Of a DNA stretch of 64,000 nucleotides, positions 1-12,239 are shown in pieces (positions within the stretch are counted from its first letter, which is position 1; each line of letters begins with the position of its first letter). A program made the translations under genes and the position numbers. The DNA is from Flaccisagitta enflata. Lineage: Eukaryota > Chaetognatha > Sagittoidea > Aphragmophora. A model generated the notes under the pieces. It worked only from the letters and a program-made list of their open reading frames with translations, was not told the origin of the DNA and did no database searches. Where the stretch lies: NCBI GenBank assembly GCA_965153355.1, contig OZ231127.1, positions 55,614,001 through 55,678,000 on the forward strand, given 5' to 3'.

Positions 1-289
1 TTGCTATATCTTTATTTGATTTATGGCGTCATGAAATGTTGCAAACTAGATGAAACATACAGTAGTGAAGCATAACCCATGGCAAGATTGGTTGTTTGCG
101 GCAAGGCAGAACTGATTAGCAGAAACGCTATCATATTGCAGACCAGCCAATATACCTTTGCTAAATCGCGTGTGTTGGCGTCAAAAAATGTCATAAAAAA
201 AGAAGAAACTGATACGTAAACTTGGAAAGGGAAAAAGAAAAAAAAAGGAGGATCGGGAAGAGAAATAAAGATGAAAAACGAGAAATTGA
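1..289. other. AT-rich non-coding leader
   Basis: No recognisable gene. The sequence runs into a purine-rich stretch (about 222-330) that feeds into the degenerate satellite. Short open frames here are low-complexity (Lys/Glu/Arg-rich) and look like chance. Confidence 0.5.
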
Positions 290-1889
<1,600 letters not shown>

Positions 1890-2124
1890 CACAACGGAGC
1901 AGCCGTTTCATTAAGTCGGGTTAAAGGATAGACGAGGAATTGATTTGAGCCATTTTCATATAACGACTCCGCCTCTTTCCTTTTTTCGATCTGAGTTAAC
2001 CGCGCGTTACAAACTCCATCTGACCCCAGAAAAAGACGGAATAGGAGAAAAGAAGAATTTGAATATCCTACCTTTTCTCATTTTGCCCTAGTTATGAGTT
2101 CAAACTACCAGTCTGTGCCATACC

Positions 2125-2127
<3 letters not shown>
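1890..2127. other. Unique-looking spacer
   Basis: About 240 bp between CA and GA arrays. No gene, repeat or structured element recognised. Confidence 0.4.

Positions 2128-2220
<93 letters not shown>
2128..2220. repeat. (GA)n microsatellite
   Basis: Pure GA dinucleotide run of about 93 bp. Confidence 0.99.
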
Positions 2221-2222
<2 letters not shown>

Positions 2223-2786
2223 ACAAGATATCTCACCTGAGATAAATTGCCGTAAATTCTGGGAAAAGATAATAACAAAGATGTGGTACCCAGATGCCTG
2301 ACTCAAATCTTGTCAGGTATTAGTCTGGAGAGTTCCTTTGGCTTGAGAAATCTTCAAATATGTGCAAATAAGGACTGAAACATCTTGTAAGTCCATCTTG
2401 TAAGTCCTTATAAGAAGTTAAGAATAGAAACTTAGAAACAGAAAATATTCCAAAAGATTTTTTTTCGGTACTGTAAATCCGTGATGTAAAGCTGCCTCTA
2501 AATTCATTCAGTTATGTCACAAAGATTCTGTTAATTTCAGAAAAGTTTTAAAAATCATCACACAGATTGGTAAATAGGGAGACGTCTAAAGTACATCATG
2601 GTTGAAAGAATTACAGACGGGCACAAACATGGTGTCACGTAAACAGACAGAAGGATTAAGTAGATTAAGATAGATGAAGACAAAGTGACATGCGCACACA
2701 CGTAACAGAGGAAAGAATAAGACGAATAACTGGTGGGACTGTGACGACAGACGATAGGAGGGGCGCGCTTGTTCGTACGTGAGCTC

Positions 2787-2788
<2 letters not shown>
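2221..2788. other. Non-coding spacer
   Basis: Moderately AT-rich sequence with a short local duplication ('catcttgtaagtcc' twice near 2380-2406). No convincing coding frame. Confidence 0.4.

Positions 2789-2881
<93 letters not shown>
2789..2881. repeat. (GA)n microsatellite
   Basis: Pure GA run of about 93 bp, followed by a decaying AGAC/AGAA-rich tail to about 3020. Confidence 0.99.
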
Positions 2882-2884
<3 letters not shown>

Positions 2885-3391
2885 GACAGAAAGACAGCTA
2901 ACGAGGGACCAACAAACAAACAAATCGATAGTTAAAGACAGAGACACAGAAAATGGGACAGTCACAGGGTTAGAGAAAATGATAGAAGCAGAGACACAGA
3001 CCGAGAGAAAGATAGAGACAAGTCAGCGAGTGGGAGTGGGAACGAACACTCGTCGTAATGCATAATGACTGAGCACCGTGGACGTGGTGTTCAGCCAAGC
3101 TGAATGGTAGATGTAGGTTAGGCACTTCTGACAAAAACGTCGAAGCGAGGTAGAACTAGAACTAGAAGGAAGGAAAAGAATTCTTGCCAGAAAAAAAAGG
3201 TGAGCTGCGGAATGAATGGAAACTAGGGGAAAATATTTCCCTTCCGTTGAGAAGAAAAAGAGTAGTGAAGTGATAAGAGACACTAACGGAGCCAAAAAAA
3301 GAATTCCTGTATCCTGAAAATATAAAAGAGAGAACGAGAAAAAAGAAGAAGGAAAAGGATGAATAGAAAAAGAAACCAGAACAGAAAAAAA

Positions 3392-3612
3392 ACAAGGCCG
3401 GATACACGGCTACCCCAGTCGCGTGCGGGCGGGCAGCAGCAGTGACAGAGGTCACTTTGGCATTTGGGCAGGATTAGTGAGCTCCAAAAGCTAAAAAAAC
3501 GCCGAAAAAATCAAAAAGGGGACCGACCGACAGACCGACCAACCGCCCGACCAACCGACGGCCTGACCGACGGGCCGACAAAGCGCGGTGTAGAGTCGCG
3601 TAGCACACGACT
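3392..3612 (+). mobile_element. Family A hairpin-ended element, full-length copy (A1)
   Basis: Starts ACAAGGCCGGATACACGGCT, where GCCG/CGGC can pair. Next is AGTCGCGTGCGGGCGGGCAG, then an A-rich middle, a (GACC/GACN)n block, and AAAGCGCGGTGTAGAGTCGC. It ends in an imperfect hairpin CGCGTAGCACACGACT followed by AAAAA. The same ends and middle are seen at 61345-61520 and, inverted, at 62892-63099. There is no coding capacity. Target duplication cannot be called because the flanks are A-runs. Confidence 0.8.
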
Positions 3613-3652
3613 AAAAAGAATGGAAGAACAAAATTAAGTAAGAAGAAAAAAT

Positions 3653-3723
<71 letters not shown>

Positions 3724-3739
3724 AAAAAAGAAAGAAAAA

Positions 3740-3799
<60 letters not shown>

Positions 3800-3808
3800 A
3801 AAAAAAGA
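3653..3808. repeat. (GAAA)n microsatellite
   Basis: GAAA tetranucleotide array with a few AAAAAG interruptions. It lies just beyond the A-run of element A1. Confidence 0.98.
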
Positions 3809-4024
3809 AAAAAAGAAACCAGGAAGAAATTAGGTAAAGAAAAAAAAAGATTTTGTTGCAAGAAAGCAAGAAAGTTGGAGTGAAATTAATTTCTGAATCG
3901 ACGTCTGAGGTTAGTCGGTTATTCGGTCGGCGCCCGCATTCAGCCTCTACTTCCGTAAATCTCTTGCAGCAGCACCACGGTGCACAATAACATGGAGATC
4001 AACGAATTGACAATATGAAATAGG

Positions 4025-4076
4025 GCATCTCTAAGGTGCATCTCTAAGGTGCATCTCTAAGGTGCATCTCTAAGGT
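4025..4076. repeat. 13-bp direct repeat x4
   Basis: Four consecutive copies of GCATCTCTAAGGT, ending 8 bp before the target duplication of the LTR-type element. Confidence 0.95.
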
Positions 4077-4088
4077 GCAAAATGGTCA

Positions 4089-4428
4089 TGTACGAATTAT
4101 CGGCTTCGTGAGCCGCTCCTACCGCCTACAAGCATCGCTAACCACGTAACAAGTTTTGTTGACGCCGTATTTCTGTATTCAGAGAAGGAAATCTGTATAA
4201 GCGAGATGCTGGAAATATGATCGATCGATGTCATTACAAAATGCCCTCTCCTATTCATACCGATAAAGGTTGAGGCGGTTGGAGAGTAAATAATAATAAA
4301 AAGAAAGAAATCATAAAAAAGCAATAAATTCTCTGCGACGTCTGTTTGCTGTATCCGATTCGTCTATCTGCCCAGAGTAAGCGTTTATTTATGTGGGGCA
4401 TGAGCGCGAAGACGATGCATATTCTACA
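4089..4428. repeat. Left long terminal repeat, 340 bp
   Basis: Begins TGTACGAATTATCGG and ends CATATTCTACA. It contains AATAAA at about 4323, a possible polyadenylation signal if transcribed on +. Same length and, by eye, same sequence as 4974-5313. Confidence 0.9.
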
Positions 4429-4973
4429 CTCCCGCCCCGACCGCGTTCGCGACCAGAGCGGTTAACAAGGTCGGAACTCCAAAAATCTGTATGTCGTAGC
4501 GCAATGTCTGTCTTCTCCCGCCGTTGGAAATGTGAAACTACTCCCGCCGTATCTAGCAAATGTTCGTCGATTCTTTCAGGTCTTGACTCGAATATGACAG
4601 TCTAATTGCGTCGCTTCGTTTCTCTTTTCCGTATCCACGACGCGGAGGGTTAGTTTGCTGCCGCCGGCTTCGTAGCCCTTACGTGTCCACCGACGGCGAT
4701 CTGATTGATGGCTTCGTTCCCTTGTATCCACCACCGTATCTTGTATCAAACTCTGCTTTCTATTTCCGGGGCGACTGCCAATCTTTGTCTTGTCCCAAAT
4801 GTTCTGTTGTTTATTTGCCGTTCGTCCGAAAGTTACTTTGCTTCCTCCGACTGAAGAATGTTTGTCTTCCGCGATACAAATTCTTTGCTGCTACCGATCC
4901 AACTTTAAAGTTCTTCTCTTGGCGCGTAGACTCTTGTTAGTCGTAGCTGCGATCTTGCCAGTTATCGAAATAC
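4429..4973. other. Internal region of the LTR-type element
   Basis: 545 bp, richer in C, G and CpG than its surroundings. Short open frames on + (about 4393-4605 and 4683-4940) have no recognisable retroelement motif. No primer-binding site just inside the left LTR and no purine tract before the right LTR. Confidence 0.6.
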
Positions 4974-5313
4974 TGTACGAATTATCGGCTTCGTGAGCCG
5001 CTCCTACCGCCTACAAGCATCGCTAACCACGTAACAAGTTTTGTTGACGCCGTATTTCTGTATTCAGAGAAGGAAATCTGTATAAGCGAGATGCTGGAAA
5101 TATGATCGATCGATGTCATTACAAAATGCCCTCTCCTATTCATACCGATAAAGGTTGAGGCGGTTGGAGAGTAAATAATAATAAAAAGAAAGAAATCATA
5201 AAAAAGCAATAAATTCTCTGCGACGTCTGTTTGCTGTATCCGATTCGTCTATCTGCCCAGAGTAAGCGTTTATTTATGTGGGGCATGAGCGCGAAGACGA
5301 TGCATATTCTACA
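4974..5313. repeat. Right long terminal repeat, 340 bp
   Basis: Direct copy of 4089-4428, followed immediately by the second GGTCA. Confidence 0.9.
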
Positions 5314-5318
5314 GGTCA

Positions 5319-6199
5319 TTAGGGACTATTGTAGTTAACTAGAATCAGAATTTTCCAAGACACAGAGACCGAATGGCACTATGCAACGTCAAATGAAACA
5401 ATGGGCAACACTGGCTTCTTTTCTAAATTTGCTAGTTACCTGCAACATGAGAACATGCGTAGTGAAATTGAGCAAGGAATGAATTGACCATCAACATAAC
5501 CACGGTTGATACTCCAGACACTTCAGACCCCGTTTCGTCATATTGCCTATTCAGTAGTACTGAGATATATACATCCCCAAGTGCAACGACCCTCCGGAGG
5601 GCTCACCAATTTTAATGATATGAAATATGGCATTGCTTGGCATGAGGGATGGCACTGCATCACTACATGACATCTACGAGGAGCGAAAATGGCAAACCGT
5701 GGCCTCTTCTCACGATTTCTGCCTTACTCATTTTCGGCTCGCAGGATTTCCTCTTTTTTTTTTTTTTACTTTTGTCTTGAATATCATTATACAGTATTTA
5801 GTATCATACATTTCAGCTGACGTGGTTTTAGTTGCTGAGCTTGTTCAGTTAGAGATTCACATTAAACAATATCTCTAAACGCTTTCCCTTTCACTAACTT
5901 AGAATCAAGCCTTGCAATCTGTTTTGTATTGTTTCAATTTGGCCTTAAGAATCTTCCTTTGTGTTTTTGCCACAAGTAAGCGATGAGGTACCACGGTAAA
6001 AAAGTTATCATCTCTGTTAAAATTTTTAAAAATCTTATTCAAAGCAAACCTTTCTAAGAACATACCCTGGTTGCGGCGAAACGGTTACTTGAATCTATGA
6101 ATCTATTGTGGAGGATATCTTATAGACTGATAAGCACAACGCATCAAAAGAAATCTGCATTGAGTTTGAAACATTATACACATGTTTTACTGGGAGTTT
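5319..6199. other. Non-coding spacer
   Basis: About 880 bp of AT-rich, apparently low-copy sequence with a T-run near 5753-5766. No gene or structured repeat recognised. Confidence 0.4.
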
Positions 6200-6250
6200 A
6201 ATGCTGGCGAGAATTCTTGGAATTCACGCTACCGAGAATCGGGGATTTTC

Positions 6251-6276
6251 ACGCTACCGAGAATTCTCGGTAGCGT
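6251..6276. repeat. 26-bp perfect palindrome
   Basis: Half-site ACGCTACCGAGAA is followed directly by its exact reverse complement. It is the inner left palindrome of element K. A related partial copy precedes it at about 6224-6240. Confidence 0.95.
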
Positions 6277-6329
6277 TAAAATGGTAAGAGAAATTTGATT
6301 CTTGCTATTGAGAATTTGTTTATCTTTTC

Positions 6330-6665
6330 TCTGCCTTTCTCTCTTCTCTCTTCTCTCTCTCTTCTCTCCTTTCTCTCATTTTATTTTTTATTCTTTCTCT
6401 CTCCTTTTTCAATTTTTTTCTTTTATTTCATTGTTTTTTCTTTTTTCTCTCTATGTTTCTTCTTTTCTTTCTTTTTTCTTCTTCTCTCTTCTTTTCTCAA
6501 TCTTTTCCATCTCTGTTCTTTTTTTTTTTCATTTTCTTTGTTTTTCTTCTTCCTTTTCCTTTCTGCTTTTGTTCCTTCTTGGTTCCTTCCTTTTTCTTTT
6601 TTTTTCCCTTCTCTTTTTTTTTCTTTTTATTCATTCTTCCTTTTTTTCTTTTTCTTTTTATCAAT
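6330..6665. repeat. Polypyrimidine (T/C) tract
   Basis: About 335 bp almost entirely T and C on the + strand. Its Phe/Ser/Leu open frames are low-complexity artefacts. Confidence 0.9.
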
Positions 6666-7096
6666 ATCTTTTTCATCTGTTTACTTAAGTGTAATATGTC
6701 TTTTCATTAGTGCAACAAAAAATCAAAGCACAAAATAATTTTAATTAAAATTAACAATTGAAAAAAGAAAAGATAATGGCATTCTCAATATAATCATCAA
6801 ATCTGTTTATGAAAAAATATTTTTGACAATCAAAATTATAAATGTAAATATGAAGAAAAAAAATCATTGAAAATTCTTTCTGATTAGAAAGAAAAGGTGA
6901 AATCACTTCTAAATAAATAGAATTTATCCTAAAAATTTTGATAACAAAGATGAAATGAAAAAGATTTGACAAAAAAATCTATAAAACTTTGTTTGATGAA
7001 AAAATATTTTCTATAAAAAACCTGTAATATTCTTATTTCTTAAAGGTTTTGATATCTTTTTTTTTAAGGCGTTCCGTCCCACTTGTTCATTAAACT

Positions 7097-7210
<114 letters not shown>

Positions 7211-7271
7211 AAATTTATTCTCAGTAACAACTATTTTTTACAATAATCATCATAACTAAGAATTGATTTTA

Positions 7272-7297
7272 ATGCTATAGAGAATTCTCTATAGCAT
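7272..7297. repeat. 26-bp perfect palindrome (covariant)
   Basis: Half-site ATGCTATAGAGAA is followed by its exact reverse complement. Compared with 6251-6276, the bases CCG became TAG with compensating changes in the other arm. Confidence 0.95.
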
Positions 7298-7320
7298 GAA
7301 AATATCAAAATGACATCGTT

Positions 7321-7348
7321 AATGCTACCGAGAATTCTCGGCAGCATT
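7321..7348. repeat. 28-bp near-perfect palindrome
   Basis: AATGCTACCGAGAA is followed by its reverse complement with one mismatch (TACC against GGCA). This is the right tip of element K. Confidence 0.9.
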
Positions 7349-7467
7349 ACCCACTCGTTTTACTCGGTCACTTATTGGCTGTCCTTCTAGCTGTCTATTC
7401 GTTTACCCGTCTATCTGTGTGTCTAGATGATCTGCCAGTTCGTTTACTGTTATTCAGTTTATCTGTC

Positions 7468-7494
7468 CTCTCTCTCTCTCTCTCTCTCTCTCTC
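7468..7494. repeat. (CT)n microsatellite
   Basis: Short CT run. Confidence 0.95.
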
Positions 7495-7929
7495 AAACTA
7501 TATATTCCGCTTTGTCAACGCGCGCACAATCCAGAAATACGCACGCTAGTGGGCGAGCGTGCGTCGTGTGTTGTGCACACGCGCTCAGCTACTAGTCGGG
7601 TCTTTTCAAGCGACGGGTTCGTGCCATCGTATACGTTACCACATTTTCACGTGCGCCAATGGAATTCGATTTATTGGGGGAGAAAGTTAAAATAATAAAA
7701 AGAAGAAAGGGGGAAAAATAACCAGAAGTGAAACGAGAGATAGTCGAAGAGGAAGAGGAAGGAAACATGATAGGGGGGGGGAAGGGGATAGAAGGGAAGC
7801 AGAGAGAGGGGGGGCTAAGATGATAATGAAGAAAAAAAGCTGAGGAATTATGTGAAGATAAAAAAGCTGGGGTATCGGCCACGCGCTGCGAAGAAGAAAC
7901 TCTAGGAGGGGGTGCTCAATGGGGGGAAA

Positions 7930-7931
<2 letters not shown>
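7495..7931. other. Non-coding spacer with purine-rich second half
   Basis: No gene recognised. From about 7690 to 7900 the + strand is strongly A/G-rich with G-runs. Confidence 0.4.

Positions 7932-7981
<50 letters not shown>
7932..7981. repeat. (TC)n microsatellite
   Basis: Pure TC run of about 50 bp. Confidence 0.97.
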
Positions 7982-7982
<1 letters not shown>

Positions 7983-8451
7983 TTCCTCTTTGGGCGAGTG
8001 CATGACGTGACTTCCTGTGCGTCTGAAATATGATTGGCGCCAGGAGAAACCCGAAAAACGTGTTTCTACTAAATGATGAATTTCATATATTATTGAAAGA
8101 AAGCGTGAACATCTTCTCTCCTGTCTCCCCGCATCCGAAAACTAAAATACTCACAAGAGGCCGTTGTTCATTTTTTTTCTTTTTCACGCCACCTTTTTTT
8201 TCTAACGACTTGTCGTTGTTGGGGGATTGTCAAAAGGAGAATATATATTTCTCTCTCTTTAAGCTCGAATCAACCCCTTTCCACCCTCTTCCCCTCCCCT
8301 CCTCTCCCGACAACTGTATTTCTCATTAGACTTAGAGATGAGTGGTGATTGAGTGACATGCGCTTAGTAACGGGCGTTCGAAACAAAGTGTAGTTGTAAT
8401 TGGTGCAGCTAAAAACGCCTCTTTTATGTTTCGTTTTTATGACAAAGATTT
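7982..8451. other. Non-coding spacer
   Basis: About 470 bp with no gene or repeat recognised beyond T-runs near 8170-8200. Confidence 0.35.
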
Positions 8452-8518
8452 GTAGTGGCGGACTACCGACTCTATAAGAGTATAAGTGGCCTTGTCCATC
8501 TGTCTGTCGGTCCGTAAT
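8452..8518 (-). mobile_element. Family C hairpin-ended element, terminal fragment (C1)
   Basis: GTAGTGGCGGACTAC can form a 5-bp stem. It is followed by CGACTCTATAAGAG and then CTTGTCCATCTGTCTGTCGG, the order seen at 51872 and 59945. The copy is cut short by a TC run at 8519. Confidence 0.55.
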
Positions 8519-8814
8519 GCTCTCTCTCTCTCTCTCTCACACACACAAACACTTTCACACACGTTCTCACACGTTCTCCTTTTCCTCCCCTTTCTCCTTT
8601 TCTCATTCACTCTTTTCTTAAGTGGCATCAAGGTTGGAAACAGTTTGATTTGATCCGATGGAGCATGGTGCTTTGAAAGACCGAAAGTACCTCAGAGATT
8701 AGAGAGAGGCACAACGAGAGAATGTCAATTTTACCTCCGTTCAACATGGATTGGCTGCAGATTTTCCACGTTTTATCCGTCTTCTTCGCTTTAATCCTCC
8801 TGATCCTCCTCTCT

Positions 8815-8990
8815 TTTTTCTTGTTCTTGTTCTTGTTCTTGTTCTTGTTCTTTTCTTGACCGCGTTCATGTTCTTGTTCTTGTTCTTGTTCTTGTTCTTG
8901 TTCTTGTTCTTGTTCTTGTTCCTGTTCCTGTTCTTGTTCTTGTTCTTGTTCTTGTTCCTGATCTTGTTCTTGTTCTTGTTCTTGTTCTTG
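8815..8990. repeat. (TTGTTC)n hexanucleotide array
   Basis: About 29 units of TTGTTC with rare TTGTTCC and one interruption near 8853-8867. Translates as Phe-Leu on + or Gln-Glu on -. I treat it as a hexanucleotide microsatellite because no splice context or conserved flanking protein sequence is visible. Confidence 0.95.
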
Positions 8991-9164
8991 TGCGTCTTTC
9001 TTTTTCGTTTTTTGACTCTTTTTCGTTAATTTTTTTTTCATTCTTCATTTTCCTTTCATTTCATTTTGTATTTTCAATATTCTTCTTTTCGTTTTCCTTT
9101 TTTAGGGTTTTCTTTTGTTTTCTCCTCGTTAGTCGTTGATAATTTCCTATCCTAGGAAGTTCTC

Positions 9165-9490
9165 AGTCGTGTGCACGCGACTCTACAACCCGCTTTGTCC
9201 ATCCGTTGGTCTGTCCGTCTGTCCGTCCGTCTGTCCGGCCATCCATCAAACTTTACTTTTTTTTAATACTTTAAGTCATTCTAAGCCATCCTAAGTTATT
9301 CTTAGTTATTTTTAGTCATTTTAAGTTACAAAGTCACTTGAGTCGATTAGGTCAATTTAGTCATTTGTGTCATTTTACATCGTTTTATGTCTTTCTGTGT
9401 CTTTTTTTGTCATCATGAGTCATTTAAAGTCAATTTAAGTCATCCTAAGTTATCTATGTCCCGCACGCGACTTGTAGGTGTTGGCCTTGT
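9165..9490 (-). mobile_element. Family B hairpin-ended element (B1)
   Basis: Reading on + it begins with hairpin AGTCGTGTGCACGCGACT and then CTACAACCCGCTTTGTCC. A GTCC/GTCT block comes next, then an array of ~10-bp units of the type AGTCATTTTA. It closes with GCACGCGACTTGTAGGTG and TTGGCCTTGT. It is the inverted counterpart of 19857-20244. No coding capacity. Confidence 0.8.
9245..9460. repeat. ~10-bp tandem array inside B1
   Basis: Repeated 'gtcattttaa' and 'gtcattctaa' units with mostly 10-bp spacing. The reverse complement of the array in B2 (19890-20140). Confidence 0.8.
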
Positions 9491-10625
9491 TTTGTTTAAT
9501 GGTACACGGAAAATGTTAAGAGACACTTTCTACCATAAATGAATAGCTAAACACAAAAAGGAAAAAATCACATGAATACATGAGTGACCAATTATAGGAC
9601 TATTATAAGTCTCAACATGTTGGCGTCAAACTTGATCAAGTTTATATCTCCTGGTGTATTTAATCCCATTTCTCTTTCGTTGTAGGCAAAATAGAAAGAA
9701 AATAAAGTCAGTAAAAAACAAAAAGCGGGTTTTTATCAGTATAGAGGGGGGGGGGGGAACAACCGGTCTGAGAATTATGATTAATCTCCTGCAAATGAGT
9801 GTCTTGTTGGCACACAATTTTTCAAGAGTCAGGGGAAAATTCTTTCATAGCCCGGGGAAGTGAAAGTATTCTGCATGTTCTTCCTGCTGCAGTAAATTTA
9901 TGACGAGTGCACCATTTTATTCTTTATCATTCTCATACCAATCAAATAACAATACTCCAAATTAGGAAATAGAAATTCAATTGAAATTTTGAAGTAAATG
10001 TGGACATTCAGAAAATGCACAAAATGAGCATATGTTTGTGGCGTATATCAGTGATAAATGATGGCTCCATAGTTATTCACCCCTACGCATTACCATCTTT
10101 CCAAATAACTTTAAAAATGAAAAAAATTGGCATTGCTAGTTCTACTCCTAATTTAGTTCCCCTCAAAACTGTCAAAATATAAATATTCCCTCGGTTGATG
10201 TAATCTTTGATGGTTTCACATGCAAATATTATGACATTAGTTTATTTCAATTCATTTCTAAAAGGGGGGTTGAGGTGGGGGGGGGGTGGAGGCGCTTGGG
10301 AGAAAAACTGTAATATAACTCATAATAATCTAACCCACAAAATACTGCAAAACTTCTATGTAGTTTTTTTTCTGATCAATGATGCAAAATTCGCATCCAC
10401 ATCGAGGTTGAATCCCGATAACTAACTTTGATCAAACCGACCTTACTCAGAATCAAAATCATGGTCTTTCGTGGGGCTACGTGAAAAGCATGTTCAGGGA
10501 GTACCCCGCAAAGTGACACCAAAGAAAACGTCATATTAGCATTTCATTGCCCCGCATTGGACAAGAGATGACTTGTCAGATTTTAGTTTGTTTTTAGTTA
10601 ATTGGATTAATGGGGGCCTTATCAG
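9491..10625. other. Non-coding AT-rich spacer
   Basis: About 1.1 kb. It contains a G-run near 9746-9757 and a G-rich patch near 10263-10295. Otherwise no coding frame, splice pattern or repeat recognised. Confidence 0.4.
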
Positions 10626-11149
10626 CAGGGCTGCAGAAAGTGGCCGAGCACCCAAGTGGCGCTGGTAGGAAGCTAGCAGTAGAAAGGAAATAAAAGTGAT
10701 AAAAACAAGCTAAAATCAAATGGAAACAGAAAAGAGCAAAAAAAAAAAAAAAAAAAAGAAAAAGAAAAGGAAAAAAAAAAAAAGAAAAAAGAGGAAAGGA
10801 AAGAAAAATAATGTTTTTCCTCTGCCTTTGTTTTTCTCTGTATTCATTTTATTTCAGTCTGTTTCATTCTCAATTTTTCTAGTATTCTTTATGTGTTCGT
10901 GTGTTTGACTCTTGCCTAACTATTGATATAACTTTTGTGAGACTCTTTCTTAACTATTGTTAAAGCTTTTGATAATCTAGGGCATTGTACCAAAAAAAAT
11001 TATGAAATAATTTATCAATTTTTTTTTCAATATTGAATGCAAATTAATAGTTGAAATGATGTGAATATCTAATGCACTTTAGTGGGAAGGTATTGATAAA
11101 TAAATTGCGCTCATAGTCATAGGAAGCAAAAAGGTTTTCTGCAGCCCTA
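10626..11149. mobile_element. hAT-like MITE (N), 524 bp
   Basis: The left end CAGGGCTGCAGAAAGTGG matches the reverse complement of the right end, TAGGGCTGCAGAAAACC. YAGGG termini are typical of hAT-type elements. The flanks CTTATCAG and TCAATCAG share only their last five bases, as expected for a decayed 8-bp duplication. The interior is A-rich (10740-10808) then T-rich, with no protein. Confidence 0.55.
10738..10808. repeat. Poly-purine A-rich tract
   Basis: A-runs with scattered G. The Lys-rich frame is a low-complexity artefact. Confidence 0.95.
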
Positions 11150-11399
11150 TCAATCAGATTTACCGAATAGCCACCCGGATGCAACGTGGGTAAGGCCATA
11201 TTTCTAAAAGAATCAAAGAATCTAGTATATGTCTCTTAGCTAAGGAACTAGGGAAAGTCGGGGTTGTTAAGAGGTTGTCTGGATGTCAGTGATAAATGAA
11301 AGTGAAGGTAGGAGTGGCTTCAACGCAGTCGCGCCAACGCGCAAAGAGAAGGTAGATTCCATTAACACCTCATCAAACCGGAAGAACGTGACTTCGTCG

Positions 11400-11820
11400 C
11401 GTCACAAATGCAGACGAGTTTAAAACAGTGAACCAAATAAACGTGCATGTATGCACTTATCCACAACTGCAGACTACTCTAGAATAGTGAACATAGTCAC
11501 ACTCGTACATGCACTATACACTTTGCACTTATCCACATACAAAGACGATTTTAATTTGAAATGGTGATTACTTCACAAAGACAGGCAATCCTGTAATTGT
11601 GATAGTGAATCAGTCACAAACATACGTGTTCTCATCTGCAAATGCAGACAATTTTCTACAGTCAACACACATTCATGTACACACATGTCAAATATTGCAT
11701 CACATACACTTACATGAACACACTCATCCAAAAATGCAGACGATTTCAAAACAGTAAACCACTTATAGATTAACATGTATTCACTCATCTGCAAATGCGG
11801 ACAACATAGGAATAGCAAAA
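11400..11820. repeat. Degenerate tandem repeat, unit roughly 65-95 bp
   Basis: 'aaatgcagacgatttcaaaa' and relatives recur near 11407, 11469, 11538, 11580, 11640, 11734 and 11795. They alternate with 'actcatccacaa' and 'acatgcac' type motifs. Spacing is irregular and copies are diverged. Confidence 0.6.
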
Positions 11821-11869
11821 ATAATGATAACCAGTGGCTGTCGCCAATACTGTGGATCGCGATGTTTTA

Positions 11870-12080
11870 TTTGTTGTTTTTTTTTTTTAATTTTTTTCAC
11901 TATAAATTTTTTTATTTTTCATTTCTTATTTTTTATTATTTCTTTTTTTTTTGCATTTTCTTTTTTACTTTTATTTTTTTTTTTAATATTTTCATATTTT
12001 CATTTTTTTATTTTTTTATTTTTTCACTTTTTTACTTTTTTCACTTTTTTTCTTGTAACTTTTCATTTTTTCATTTTTAA
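11870..12080. repeat. T-rich low-complexity tract
   Basis: About 210 bp dominated by TTTTTA, TTTC and TTTTCA. Phe-rich frames are artefacts. Confidence 0.9.
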
Positions 12081-12186
12081 AACATTTCATAACATGCATT
12101 AATACATATAAAATTCAAATATAAAATTCAAATTAAAAAAACCCTGAACTATAAGTGAATTGCTAAAATTGGTGAGCATTTCAAGT

Positions 12187-12187
<1 letters not shown>

Positions 12188-12227
<40 letters not shown>

Positions 12228-12228
12228 G
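12188..12228. repeat. (TC)n microsatellite
   Basis: TC run with one TTTC interruption. Confidence 0.95.
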
Positions 12229-12239
12229 GTTGAAAAAAA

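Larger units (their letters stand above)
4084..5318. mobile_element. Compact LTR-type (TRIM-like) element with 5-bp target duplication
   Basis: Two 340-bp direct repeats (4089-4428 and 4974-5313), each starting TG and ending CA, flank 545 bp of internal sequence. The whole is bracketed by the 5-bp direct repeat GGTCA (4084-4088 and 5314-5318). TG...CA ends plus a 5-bp duplication are the hallmarks of integrase-mediated LTR insertion. The repeats appear identical, so insertion was recent. The internal part encodes no gag or pol, and no obvious primer-binding site (TGG start) or polypurine tract is visible. It is best described as a terminal-repeat-in-miniature type element mobilised in trans. 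Confidence 0.85.

Noticed and set aside
4393-4996. Short frames inside the LTR-type element as gag remnants
   Set aside because: No zinc-knuckle, protease or other retroelement motif; lengths are consistent with chance in CpG-richer sequence.
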